Shown here: piece by piece, positions 1-7,860 of the stretch
How positions within the stretch are numbered: position 1 is the stretch's first letter
How the letters are laid out: each line of letters begins with the position of its first letter
Made by a program: the position numbers and the translations under genes
Notes under the pieces: model-generated
Databases searched by the model: none
Told to the model about the DNA's origin: nothing
What the model saw: the letters and a program-made list of their open reading frames with translations, nothing else
From: Mesostigma viride
Taxonomy: Eukaryota > Streptophyta > Mesostigmatophyceae > Mesostigmatales > Mesostigmataceae
Direction of reading: 5' to 3'
NCBI GenBank assembly: GCA_009746045.1
Contig: RPFO01000253.1
Span: 3,818,332 to 3,880,331, forward strand
DNA: 62,000 nucleotides

Positions 1-1
1 A

Positions 2-115
2 AAGAGAGAGATTCGTTCCGCGATGGAAGAGGCTGCGGATAATACGCGGCTCCTGCGATGGCCTCCGCACGCGGTGTTGAAGCGAAATGAAACCAGGAGC
101 TGGAAGAGGCGCTGA
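2..115 (+). CDS. possible 3' end of an ORF entering from outside the window
   Basis: The frame starting at base 2 is open from the window edge to a TGA at 113-115, about 37 codons, rich in Arg, Glu and Lys. The other two forward frames close earlier. This could be the C-terminal end of a gene that starts before the window, but there is no recognisable motif and a stretch this short can be open by chance. Confidence 0.2.
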   Translation, partial: KREIRSAMEEAADNTRLLRWPPHAVLKRNETRSWKRR

Positions 116-498
116 GCGAGGACGGGGGAGGGCGGCTGACGAGAGCGGGGGGATGGCGCTTGACGGAGGACTGGTGGATCTTCTACCTCTCCGTCTTGTC
201 CGCACCGTGTCGTTTTTTACGCGTGGTGTGGCGCCCCGCCAACATTTGCCGCGTCCCGAGCAGAGCGCTGCAACCGTTTTCCCTCTTTTCGTGTCAGCGA
301 CATCGCCTGATGGTGGTCATTATACAGTATATTGATTCGCGTACATAATAAAAAACGTCATTGTATTTTATGATACAGATGTCGAACCTCCTATTCAAAC
401 GATTTCAACCCGACGAGTGTTGTTAATGAGCGGCCCACTCCTTCGCGGGCCCCGAAGTTCCGGCGGTCGCGGTCCGAGTGAAGACGGTGGACCGTACG
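116..498. other. intergenic region, no supported gene
   Basis: No convincing coding sequence is visible; the short frames here lack motifs and sit in mixed composition. An AT-rich patch with several TATA-like words lies at about 338-375 and may be part of the promoter of the membrane-protein gene that follows. Confidence 0.4.
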
Positions 499-1095
499 AT
501 GATGGCAATCGGCGTCGCGCTCGTTGTGTGCATATGCGTGTTCGCGTTCATAGCGTCGATCGTCATGAATAAGAAAAAAGAGAAATCGTTCAAATTCGAT
601 AAACCGGCTAACAACGATACGCAGGCGACCCCGGACGGCTCGCAGCCGCACCCCGCAGGCCCGGCGCCGGCGCCGAATCCGGACAACCCCCTCGGAGGAA
701 TCTGGGTCCCGGACAACGTGCGTTTGGCGGAATGTGACATCACGTCGCGAGTCACGAGTCGCAGCTCGGCCAACTGGCTGCAGGACAAGAGGATGGTAGG
801 AGCGGCGGACTTTCTAGGGACGGACATAGCGATGCGGGGGGATTACATCGCGTTCACGAAGAAAAACGATTCGCTGGTAGTGCTGCATCTGGATCCTTCC
901 AGGAACCAAACCCACCGGGAGATTCCGTTCTCGTCACTCAAGAGCATCATCGACCCCGAGCGTTTCTTCGTTCTGAGGGCACCGAAGGGCGCGAAGCCCG
1001 TTTTCCTACGTCACCTCGGACCAATGGGCGTTAAGATCGCGATCATCGATGACAAGGTGTACGCGGCCAAAGCCCTAGATAAGCCCATGTCCTGA
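499..1095 (+). CDS. single-pass membrane protein, unknown function
   Basis: Predicted 198 aa. Residues about 3-24 form one strong hydrophobic helix, followed at once by a Lys-rich patch (KKKEK) and a Pro/Asn/Gly-rich linker to about residue 65; the rest is a soluble domain of about 130 residues. This layout suggests an N-terminal anchor with a short lumenal or outer N-terminus. I chose the ATG at 499 because the frame has an in-frame stop at 427 and no earlier ATG; a GTG at 478 would add seven residues but is unlikely in a eukaryotic virus. It lies 53 bases upstream of the ribonucleotide reductase gene on the same strand. I do not recognise the family; an envelope or inner-membrane virion protein is an inference from layout only. 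Confidence 0.6.
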   Translation: MMAIGVALVVCICVFAFIASIVMNKKKEKSFKFDKPANNDTQATPDGSQPHPAGPAPAPNPDNPLGGIWVPDNVRLAECDITSRVTSRSSANWLQDKRMVGAADFLGTDIAMRGDYIAFTKKNDSLVVLHLDPSRNQTHREIPFSSLKSIIDPERFFVLRAPKGAKPVFLRHLGPMGVKIAIIDDKVYAAKALDKPMS

Positions 1096-1148
1096 CCGCG
1101 TTCACCGGACCCGCGCTCATTTCGCCGCGTAGAGTAGACCCCGAGCCC

Positions 1149-4100
1149 ATGACTCGGACCATGACGACGCCGACGGACCGAGCGATGGCCGTGTCTTTGC
1201 GGACCTATCACCGCCCGCTCGATGACGGGACGCTGGAGTCGTGGGACGACGTCGTAAACCGCGTGATCGCCCACCAGGAGTGGCTGTGGGTGCGCGCGAA
1301 AGACGGCAAGGCCTTGGACGCGGACGAGAAGAGGGAGCTGGACGACCTGCGCGTCCACATCGCGAACCGCAAGATCGCTCCGGCGGGCCGCACGCTCTGG
1401 CTGGGAGGAACCGAGTTGAGCAGGAGGAGGGAGTCCTGCATGTTCAACTGCAGCTTCACCGAGGTGGAGACGGTGTACGACATCGTCGACGTCTTGTGGC
1501 TTCTCTTGCAGGGATGCGGGTGAGTCAATCGCAGCAGCCCGGGCAATAGCTTTCCACGATCACGCGGAGGAGGAAGAACCCCGCCAGTATGGCGATTTCG
1601 TACATGTACATGCGTGTGCTCTCCTCCCTCTGCTCCGGCTCCTCATCGTCCATCCGGCTTTCCTAATCCGTGTCATATTTTTTTCGTCCGCAGGGTCGGG
1701 TTCCGCCCGGTGACCGGCACTCTCAACGGCTTCTCGCGCGCCATCAAGGACATCGAGGTGGTGCGGTCGAGGCGCAAGGCGAAGGGGGGCAGGGAGTTCA
1801 ACGAGGAGACGTGGGATCCCGACACGAAGACCTGGACCATCTCGGTCGGCGACTCGGCCGTCGCCTGGGCCAAGGCCGCCGGCAAGCTCATGGCCGGCAA
1901 GTACCCCGCCGAGAAACTCGTGCTGGACTTCTCCGAGATCCGGCCCGGTGGAGACCGGCTCTCCGGCTATAGCTGGCTCGTGAGTTGTTTGCAGCGTAAA
2001 CGCATCTCGCATTGATATTAAAGTGAAATATACCTGTTACCCTTCTTGTTGTTTTCCGTGGCCAAGAGAGGATGTGTGTTTGTATAATGTAATCTTTGGA
2101 TGATTTCTTCTTCTGTATGATTTCCGTACATCACAGGCACTTTGTGGTCGATTTGCCACAATGTGCCGTAATTGTCCCATGTCATGCCATCACGCAACAA
2201 GTTTGTCAGATATTCCTTATAGGCACCGATCGAAATCCCGAGATATTGAATAGTGTGGTGTTGCTTTTGGGATTTTATTCTGTGCAAGGATTTGTGAATC
2301 TTCACGCGGACAATCGTCTGGAGATAACCTTCCGGGTAACAAAACCGGCATTGGCGTTTGAACGAGTTATGATCGCACGTTTCCCTTCCTTTACACTCCC
2401 TGCACCTTGCTTTGTGCTTGTCGTGCGAGCACCGTTGGCATGTCACACATGCATCTTTGCGTCGATTGTGGATGCAAATAGAAGCTCCCCCGCATTCCTT
2501 GCATCGACTCGGGAACTTGCCGTGAGGACAACCCTTGCAACGTATACATCCGCCTCGTACTCTGTTGTGTTCGCATATGTGCGGTCCCGGGCAACGAACA
2601 CATTGTCTCTTGCGCTTTCCGTGTTCACAAATGCAATGCCCCGCCATTCTTGCGCCATCAGTAATCGACAAAATCGTTTATTCAACTTGAACGCGCATTA
2701 TGTGCAGAGTTCCGGCGACACGCAGATCGCGGTCGCTTTCGAGAAGATCGCGCGCATCATGTCGGAGCGCGCGGACCAGCTGCTGACGAAGATGGACATC
2801 CTCGACGTGGTGAACCACCTGGGGACGATGTTGAGCAGCCGGCGGTCGGCGGAGATCGCGCTGTTCGACTACGGCGAGACGGAGTGGAGGGAGTTCGCGT
2901 CCGCCAAGAAGGAGTGGTGGGTGTCTCACCCCCACCGCCAGCAGTCCAACAACAGTCTGGTGTTCCACTCCAAGCCGACGAGGGAGCAGCTCGAGGAGAT
3001 CTTCGAGATCATGCAGGACTCGGGCGGGTCCGAGCCCGGCATGCTCAACCTGGAGGTCGCGAAGAGGCGCGCGCCCTGGTGTCGCGGATGCAACCCGTGT
3101 GGTAATCAGATTCATCCAATCGACCGCAATCGATACATGAACACTTGGGTTTTAGGTGAATACATAATCCAGCGCCACCGCATTGCTTACATAAAACCCT
3201 CTTGTTTCCGTGCTCGCAAATACCTTTCCCTCCGCAATCTTTGCAATAGCGCTTAATTCGGTCGTGTTGGCATCTCATGGGCCCTCTTTACCCTCGCGTC
3301 GACGTTTTTTCGCCTTGAACAAACGCAGGTGAGATCCTCCTCGGGAACAAGTCCTTCTGCAACCTCACGGAGATCAACCTGGCGGCGTTCCATCCGGGGG
3401 ACAAGGCGGGGCTGGAGGCCGCCATCGTCTTGGCCGCGAGGATGAACTACCGTCAGACGATGGTGGACTTGCGGGACGAGATCCTGCAAGAGGCGTGGCA
3501 CCTGAACAACCAGTTCCTGCACCTGTGCGGCGTGGGGCTGACGGGCATCGTCTCGCGTCCGGACTTGCAGCCGTACGACTTCAGGAGGATGAAGAACGTC
3601 GCGGTGAGCGCGGCCTACTCGATGGCGAGGGAGTTGAAGAAGCCGCTGCCGAAGAACGTGACGTGCATCAAGCCGAGCGGTACGCTGTCGAAGGTGATGT
3701 CGACGTCCGAATGGGGCGAGGTGCCCGAAGGCGTGCACAAGCCGCTGGGGAAGTACATCTTCAACAACATCACGTACAGCAAGCACGACCCCTTGGTGGA
3801 CAGGTTCCGTGCCGCGGGGTACCGCGTGATGGACAAGCCCTTCGAGAGCGAGTCGGTCCTCGTGACGTTCCCCATCTCTTTCGTCAACGTGCCGTTCACC
3901 AAGAAGACCGTGGAAAGGAAGGACGGGACGTCGGTCGAGGTGGAGGTGAACCTGGAGAAGGCCGTCCAGCAGCTGGACAGGTACCTCTCCCTCATGGAAA
4001 ACTGGTGCGAGCAGAACGTCAGCTGCACCGTTTCCTACGACCCGGACGAAGTCCCCTCCATCGTCTCCTGGTTCGAGCGCCACTGGGACTCGTACGTGGG

Positions 4101-4302
4101 CGTCTCCTTCCTTCACAGGGCCGATCCGACCAAGAACGCGCAGGACCTGGGGTACGCCTACCTCCCTCAGGAGGTGGTGACCAAGAAGCAGTACGAGGAG
4201 TACGTCGCGTCCCTGAAGCCCGTCGTCTACGAGGGAATCGTCCACATGGACGCGCCGGTAGACGAGAGGGAGTGCGCGGGGGGCGCGTGCCCCGTGAAAT
4301 AA
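1149..4302 (+). CDS. class II (adenosylcobalamin-dependent) ribonucleoside-triphosphate reductase, four exons
   Basis: Reduces ribonucleotides to deoxyribonucleotides using adenosylcobalamin; it would feed viral DNA synthesis. Reading frame and splice signals give exons 1149-1519, 1694-1979, 2708-3101 and 3329-4302, 674 aa in total. Family features visible: NCSF with the first redox Cys (C101), NPCGE with the thiyl-radical Cys C350 and Glu E352, FCNL with the partner Cys C361, the phosphate-binding KPSGT loop, and a C-terminal C-x4-C pair (C666, C671) that reloads the active site. The spacing C350/E352/C361 matches C408/E410/C419 of the Lactobacillus leichmannii enzyme. It is a little shorter than that 739-aa monomer. 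All introns are GT-AG. Introns 2 and 3 carry antisense endonuclease-related ORFs, and intron 3 splits the codon directly after the catalytic Cys codon. It could be a host gene captured by the virus or long resident in it; the gene itself looks intact. Confidence 0.92.
1520..1693 (+). other. spliceosomal-type intron 1 of the reductase gene
   Basis: It begins GTGAGT and ends in a T-rich tract plus CCGCAG, with a CTAAT-like branch sequence about 25-30 bases before the end. Removing these 174 bases joins GG to GGTC and restores Gly-Cys-Gly-Val-Gly-Phe, the expected reductase sequence. The unspliced frame stops at 1521. Confidence 0.88.
1980..2707 (+). other. intron 2 of the reductase gene, hosting an antisense HNH-type ORF
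   Basis: This 728-base GT-AG intron (GTGAGT ... GTGCAG) falls between codons, after Gly-Tyr-Ser-Trp-Leu and before Ser-Ser-Gly-Asp, both conserved in class II reductases. Almost its whole length is taken up by a minus-strand ORF (2018-2647), leaving 38 bases on one side and about 60 on the other. The plus strand is also open through much of the intron, but that translation is the reverse shadow of the endonuclease and has no intein splicing motifs. Confidence 0.85.
2018..2647 (-). CDS. HNH-type endonuclease with N-terminal Cys/His repeats, inside intron 2
   Basis: Predicted 209 aa. Residues about 5-110 hold six or seven short repeats of the form C-x-H-x7-C-x2-C, zinc-binding in appearance and similar to EsV-1-7-type or other giant-virus Cys/His repeats. 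The C-terminal 90 residues include I-D-H-K-V-P followed by a T-N-T-H-P-L segment and N-N-K-K-G-N-R, the arrangement of an HNH/HNH-like nuclease. I chose the ATG at 2647; a TTG at 2671 is the frame's earlier non-ATG option. It lies antisense to the reductase, wholly inside intron 2. The likely role is a homing endonuclease cutting the intronless reductase gene, with the repeats aiding DNA recognition; this is inferred from location and motif. Expression would need its own promoter because the host transcript runs the other way. Confidence 0.7.
   Translation of the reverse strand: MAGHCICEHGKRKRQCVRCPGPHICEHNRVRGGCIRCKGCPHGKFPSRCKECGGASICIHNRRKDACVTCQRCSHDKHKARCRECKGRETCDHNSFKRQCRFCYPEGYLQTIVRVKIHKSLHRIKSQKQHHTIQYLGISIGAYKEYLTNLLRDGMTWDNYGTLWQIDHKVPVMYGNHTEEEIIQRLHYTNTHPLLATENNKKGNRYISL
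3102..3278 (-). pseudogene. remnant of a Cys/His-repeat (HNH-associated) ORF inside intron 3
   Basis: From an ATG at 3278 the minus strand encodes about 58 residues with three C-x-H-x6-7-C-x2-C-G-G type repeats before reading on into antisense exon 3. These resemble the N-terminal repeats of the 209-aa ORF in intron 2, but the HNH part is absent. This suggests a second, related mobile intron that has lost its nuclease domain. The open frame continues to 3045 but only by overlapping the exon. Confidence 0.5.
3102..3328 (+). other. intron 3 of the reductase gene, with antisense endonuclease remnant
   Basis: This 227-base intron begins GTAATC and ends AACGCAG after a T-rich tract. It interrupts the Gly codon that directly follows the thiyl-radical Cys codon of NPCGE; splicing rebuilds GGT-GAG-ATC. 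Most of its length is an antisense open frame of Cys/His repeats related to those of the ORF in intron 2. Confidence 0.85.
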
Positions 4303-4321
4303 TCGCCGAATACGGTATGCG

Positions 4322-4831
4322 ATGGCACCCAAACGCGGGAAAGCATGTACCAAGAGGAGTAGGAGGGGTCGTACAAGGCATCGCGTCCGATCGAGACCCA
4401 CGGTGCTGGATTATCAGGAAAACAGTCGTCTTTCCGCCCCCTCCTTCTTCCTCGCGGGCGAGGTTCCGCACAACACCGTCCGGACGAGTGGGGGCGCGCA
4501 CGGGACGAGGAACCCTCGCATGACTCTCTACGACTCGGTGCAGAGGATGTCGGAGGGCCAAGATCGCCCGCTCGTGAACATGCGCACCGACTTCTTGCGG
4601 AACGACATGAACAACGAGCTGAGGACGACCCCCATCCCGTGGAATAACCTGAGGAGGACGTACGCGGACGAGTTCATGATTCGCCACGGGAGACGCCCCG
4701 GCGTTGACGATTACGTCCCCCGACTTCTTCGATTGGCGCAAGGGGCCGTCGGCAGGCTCCCGGAGAGCGTAGAAAGAGACGCCGCGCTTCATATTTCACG
4801 ATACGGAGAATATCCTAGACTTATTTACTGA
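4322..4831 (+). CDS. basic protein of unknown function
   Basis: Predicted 169 aa, starting 19 bases after the reductase stop. The first 25 residues are very basic (Lys/Arg-rich, starting MAPKRGK), resembling the tails of several other proteins in this window such as those at 38,714, 39,608 and 40,527, and may act as a nuclear or nucleic-acid-binding tail. The rest is mixed with many Arg/Asn and no motif I recognise. Its 3' end overlaps the convergent membrane-protein gene by 7 bases. Unknown viral protein. Confidence 0.55.
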   Translation: MAPKRGKACTKRSRRGRTRHRVRSRPTVLDYQENSRLSAPSFFLAGEVPHNTVRTSGGAHGTRNPRMTLYDSVQRMSEGQDRPLVNMRTDFLRNDMNNELRTTPIPWNNLRRTYADEFMIRHGRRPGVDDYVPRLLRLAQGAVGRLPESVERDAALHISRYGEYPRLIY

Positions 4832-5298
4832 GGCGGATTCATCCAAGACGCATATTGAGATCGTGCAATGTTATTTCCTTCCACCGGCGGGTAGTCATTA
4901 TCCGGAAGATTAGAAAATGCTTGAGTATCCGTATTGTGGTTCTTTCGGTACTTTCTCCACAGGAACACGAACAACAAGAGCAAGAGGGAGCCCAGGCTCA
5001 CCGCGAGGCCGATCCATAGACGCCTCCTCCTCTTCTCTTTTTTCGTCTTCTCCGCCAACTTGGGGTTGTTATCCCCCACATTGCGCGTTCCTTGCACGGT
5101 CGTGTCCGTCACGAGCACCTTTGTCTTCGAAATGTCGTTTGAGACGGCGCGGTTCACGACGTCCGCGACCGCCATGAGTCGCAGCTGGTAGTCGCTGATG
5201 TCCGATTGCCTCTGGTCAGCCTTGTACAACTCGTACACCTTGCGTTGTTCGAGCTCCGATTGGGCGCGTTGTTGCTCCGTTAATAGGGAAGAACTCAT
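4825..5298 (-). CDS. membrane protein with basic cytosolic flank, unknown function
   Basis: Predicted 157 aa. The first 90 residues look helical and charged (QRKVYELYKADQRQ region). A strongly basic KKEKRRRR patch precedes one hydrophobic segment at about residues 95-112, then a polar Pro/Asn-rich tail. I chose the ATG at 5298 (MSSSLL) rather than those at 5313 and 5319, because the extra upstream codons are made of a TATATATA tract that is more likely promoter. It is convergent with the 4,322 gene, overlapping by 7 bases, and lies just downstream of another membrane-protein gene on the same strand. Function not recognised. Confidence 0.6.
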   Translation of the reverse strand: MSSSLLTEQQRAQSELEQRKVYELYKADQRQSDISDYQLRLMAVADVVNRAVSNDISKTKVLVTDTTVQGTRNVGDNNPKLAEKTKKEKRRRRLWIGLAVSLGSLLLLLFVFLWRKYRKNHNTDTQAFSNLPDNDYPPVEGNNIARSQYASWMNPPQ

Positions 5299-5302
5299 TG
5301 CG

Positions 5303-5310
5303 TATATATA
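5303..5310 (-). promoter_or_regulatory. TATA-like promoter motif
   Basis: A TATATATA run sits 4 bases upstream of the chosen ATG at 5298. Similar AT-rich words stand close to the start codons of many genes in the viral part, as expected of NCLDV-type promoters. Confidence 0.4.
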
Positions 5311-5328
5311 CATTATCAAGAAGGAAAA

Positions 5329-7799
5329 TTACTTCGGCGGTGATCTATTGCCCGACACGAGGAGTAATATGACAAACATAAATAACATCAAAAACGCGAA
5401 CCCGCCCAATGCGATCATTATGATCTTGGCCTCCTTGCTGAACATGGGTATGCCGAGGACGGTAGTCGAGGTCGTCGCGGCAGTTTGTGTTTGAGTGTCG
5501 GACGTCGTCGTCGTTGCGTTCGTGTTCGCAGGTGTCGTCGTCGTTACGCCCGTGTTTGCGGGTGCCGCGGGCGCCGGGGCGGTGCTCGCGCCCGTGCTCG
5601 CGTACGTCATCTGATCCAGGCCGTTGGAGTTCGTGAAGTATTTGAACTTCAGCGCCAGCTGTTTCAGTTGATCGCCTTTGTCTCGCTGATTGAGTTTGTC
5701 GAACTCCTTGATCCGGTCGACGATGATAGAACGGCGCTTTTCGAGCCCGAGCCCGGCTTTGGCCAACGTCGGCTCCTTGTTCGCGGGGATGTACCCTTTG
5801 ATTTCCGTAACCATTTTCGACCCCAGGGTTTCTATCTCGGTCGATTCGTACCTATCTTTTCCCAATCGCTCGACGTCCCGCGAGGGCGTGTCGATCTCGG
5901 TCTCGAGCGTGAAAGCGCTATAAAAGTCTTTCGCCTCCCACAGCTGTATGAGTTTTGTCATGTCCGAATCGAATTTCGTCCTCATGTCTTCGCCGAACTT
6001 CAACATCGCGACGGTCTCGCCATACGCCCTGGGATTGGGTTCGCCGACGAATATGTCCTGCTCGTTCGCAAAATTCAGGAGTTTTTCGGCGGTCTCCACG
6101 TCCTTTCGAGATATGTGGCCGCGGATCGCGGCCTTGATCTCCTCTCGCTTCTTCGCGAATAAATCTGGGAGGTTCGCGTTGTAGATTTACCCAACAGCGC
6201 CTTCGCGTCCTTCAATCGCCCTTCCTGCAAGGCCCGCATCCCCTCCGCCTCGATTTCCTGAACTTTTTCGTATTCGATGGTCTTCTTAAACTCCTCTTTG
6301 AGGAGATCGATCGTATTGAACCCCCACAGGTTATCTCTCATGGCCTTGTTTTCTTCCAACTTCGCGCAATCCAGTTTCTGCTGATTCCCCTGTTGCATGC
6401 AATCTCTCCAAGCTTTGAACAGCGCGTTTCTCGAATTGATGTGCCACTGATTCCCGGAGTCGAAAGGGACGAAGTGGGTATTCGTGACACCGCTAGGGGG
6501 GGGCGGGTCGGAGCCGTGAGCGGCGATGGCCGAGGGTTTCGGTATGATGATCGACGATGCGGGAGACATCGTCGGGGCGGCGGAGGGATAAGTGCTCGCA
6601 GGGGTATTGGAAGGGGTAGGGACAGGGTTTTCCTTCGCAGTCGTCGTGGTGACGGGGTCAGATGTGACGGTGGTCTCGTATAGATAACCGTGATCCCGGC
6701 TCTTCCATTGTACCGTGAATCGGGAGACATATTCGCCCCCTTCCCCTGTCGTTTGCCAATCGGTCACAAAGGCGGTGTTGTTCTTCATGGTCTCACTCGT
6801 CCATTTTTCCGGGTACTCGGCATTTTTTAGGTACGGCGAGATCTGTCCGACTGTCCAATTGTCGGCGGTGTCCTTACTACCTTTTTTAATGACTCGCAAC
6901 TCGAGAGCGGCTTTCATCTTGTTATTGAAGAAACTCATGACCACTGTCATCCTTTGGACGTTGGAGGTCAACAGACTCGCGCCCTTCGCTGCCGGAGCTA
7001 CTGCGGTGACGGGAGCGATCGACGCCGCGGTCACGGCTCCACCCGTTTGAATCGGTTTGGCCGGTTGAGTCGCCGTGACGGGCGCGGCTTGGGCCGGCTC
7101 GGCTGTTTGTACGGCCGCGGCTGGTTGTACGGGCGCGGCTGGTTGACTCGTGGAGACGGGGGCGTAGACCGGAGGAGGGACGGGAGGAGCGGTCGTCGTG
7201 GGAGGAGGAACCCCGCCGAACTCCTTCTTGAAGTTGTTGATGTCCGTGTCGTTGAAGTAGGCGATTTTGCGAGCCTGGGACTCGATCACGGAGGCTTGTT
7301 TCTGCGTGTCGGGCGTGTTGTTCGCCCGGATCGCTTGCCACGACGCCACGAGTTTCGACTTCCACTCCTCTTGCACGGGCGTTCCGGCGACGTACCGCCC
7401 GGGAGCCACGGGGACGGGTTTCGACGGCAGGATGTTGGTGCTCGGATTCTCCCACTGGCGTTTCAGTAACGCGAAGTCGGCATCCGTGAAGGCGGCACCC
7501 TTGTCGTTCTTTATGTTGTTGATGTACCTGTCCAGGTCCGCCTGTTTGAACGAACTTGGGGTCAACTTCTGGATGTTCCAGAACTGGAACAGTCCCTTTT
7601 TGTACACCACGTGCAGCGGGTTGTTGTCGTCGTACGTGATCGTCGAGGAAATGGCGGTCGTGGCCACCGCGGGGGGCGGGGCGGGGGCGGCAGCTGGCGC
7701 CGGTTTCGGGAGCGCGGCGACCGACGGTTTGGGCGCGACGACGGGGTTGGCCGGAGTGACGGGAGCGTCCGGTGTGTTTTTCTCTTTGTCTTTCGCCAT
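5329..7799 (-). CDS. large Pro/Ala-rich protein with C-terminal membrane anchor, split by one frameshift
   Basis: Two overlapping minus-strand frames read as one protein of about 820 aa. The first (from ATG 7799) covers the N-terminal 540 residues: Pro/Ala/Val-rich linkers, helical stretches with repeated short acidic/aromatic segments, and a possible beta domain. It goes out of frame at a T3 run on the plus strand (6186-6188). Downstream the other frame continues smoothly from helical sequence into a Thr/Ala/Asn-rich linker and one hydrophobic segment of about 22 residues near the C-terminus. The downstream frame lacks a nearby ATG (its first M is a GTG), which supports a single gene with one missing base. 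Divergent from the helicase gene with a 61-base shared promoter region. A virion membrane-linked structural protein is plausible but not demonstrable. Alternatives: two genes, or a decayed gene. Confidence 0.6.
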
Positions 7800-7860
7800 C
7801 TGTTGATAAAGACGGATATTTTATTGTGCGCTTATAATACAAATCAACGTCGGATCGACG
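7800..7860. promoter_or_regulatory. divergent promoter region between Pro-rich protein and helicase
   Basis: This 61-base spacer separates two divergent start codons. It contains TATAAT at 7832-7837 for the plus-strand gene and an AT-rich ATATTTTATT word at 7817-7826 that reads as AATAAAATAT toward the minus-strand gene. Confidence 0.4.

Noticed and set aside
2096-3256. Plus-strand frame through intron 2 joined to exon 3, considered as an intein
   Set aside because: No intein splicing motifs (no N-terminal Cys/Ser block or C-terminal His-Asn). GT-AG borders restore the conserved reductase sequence, and the plus frame is the reverse shadow of the HNH ORF.
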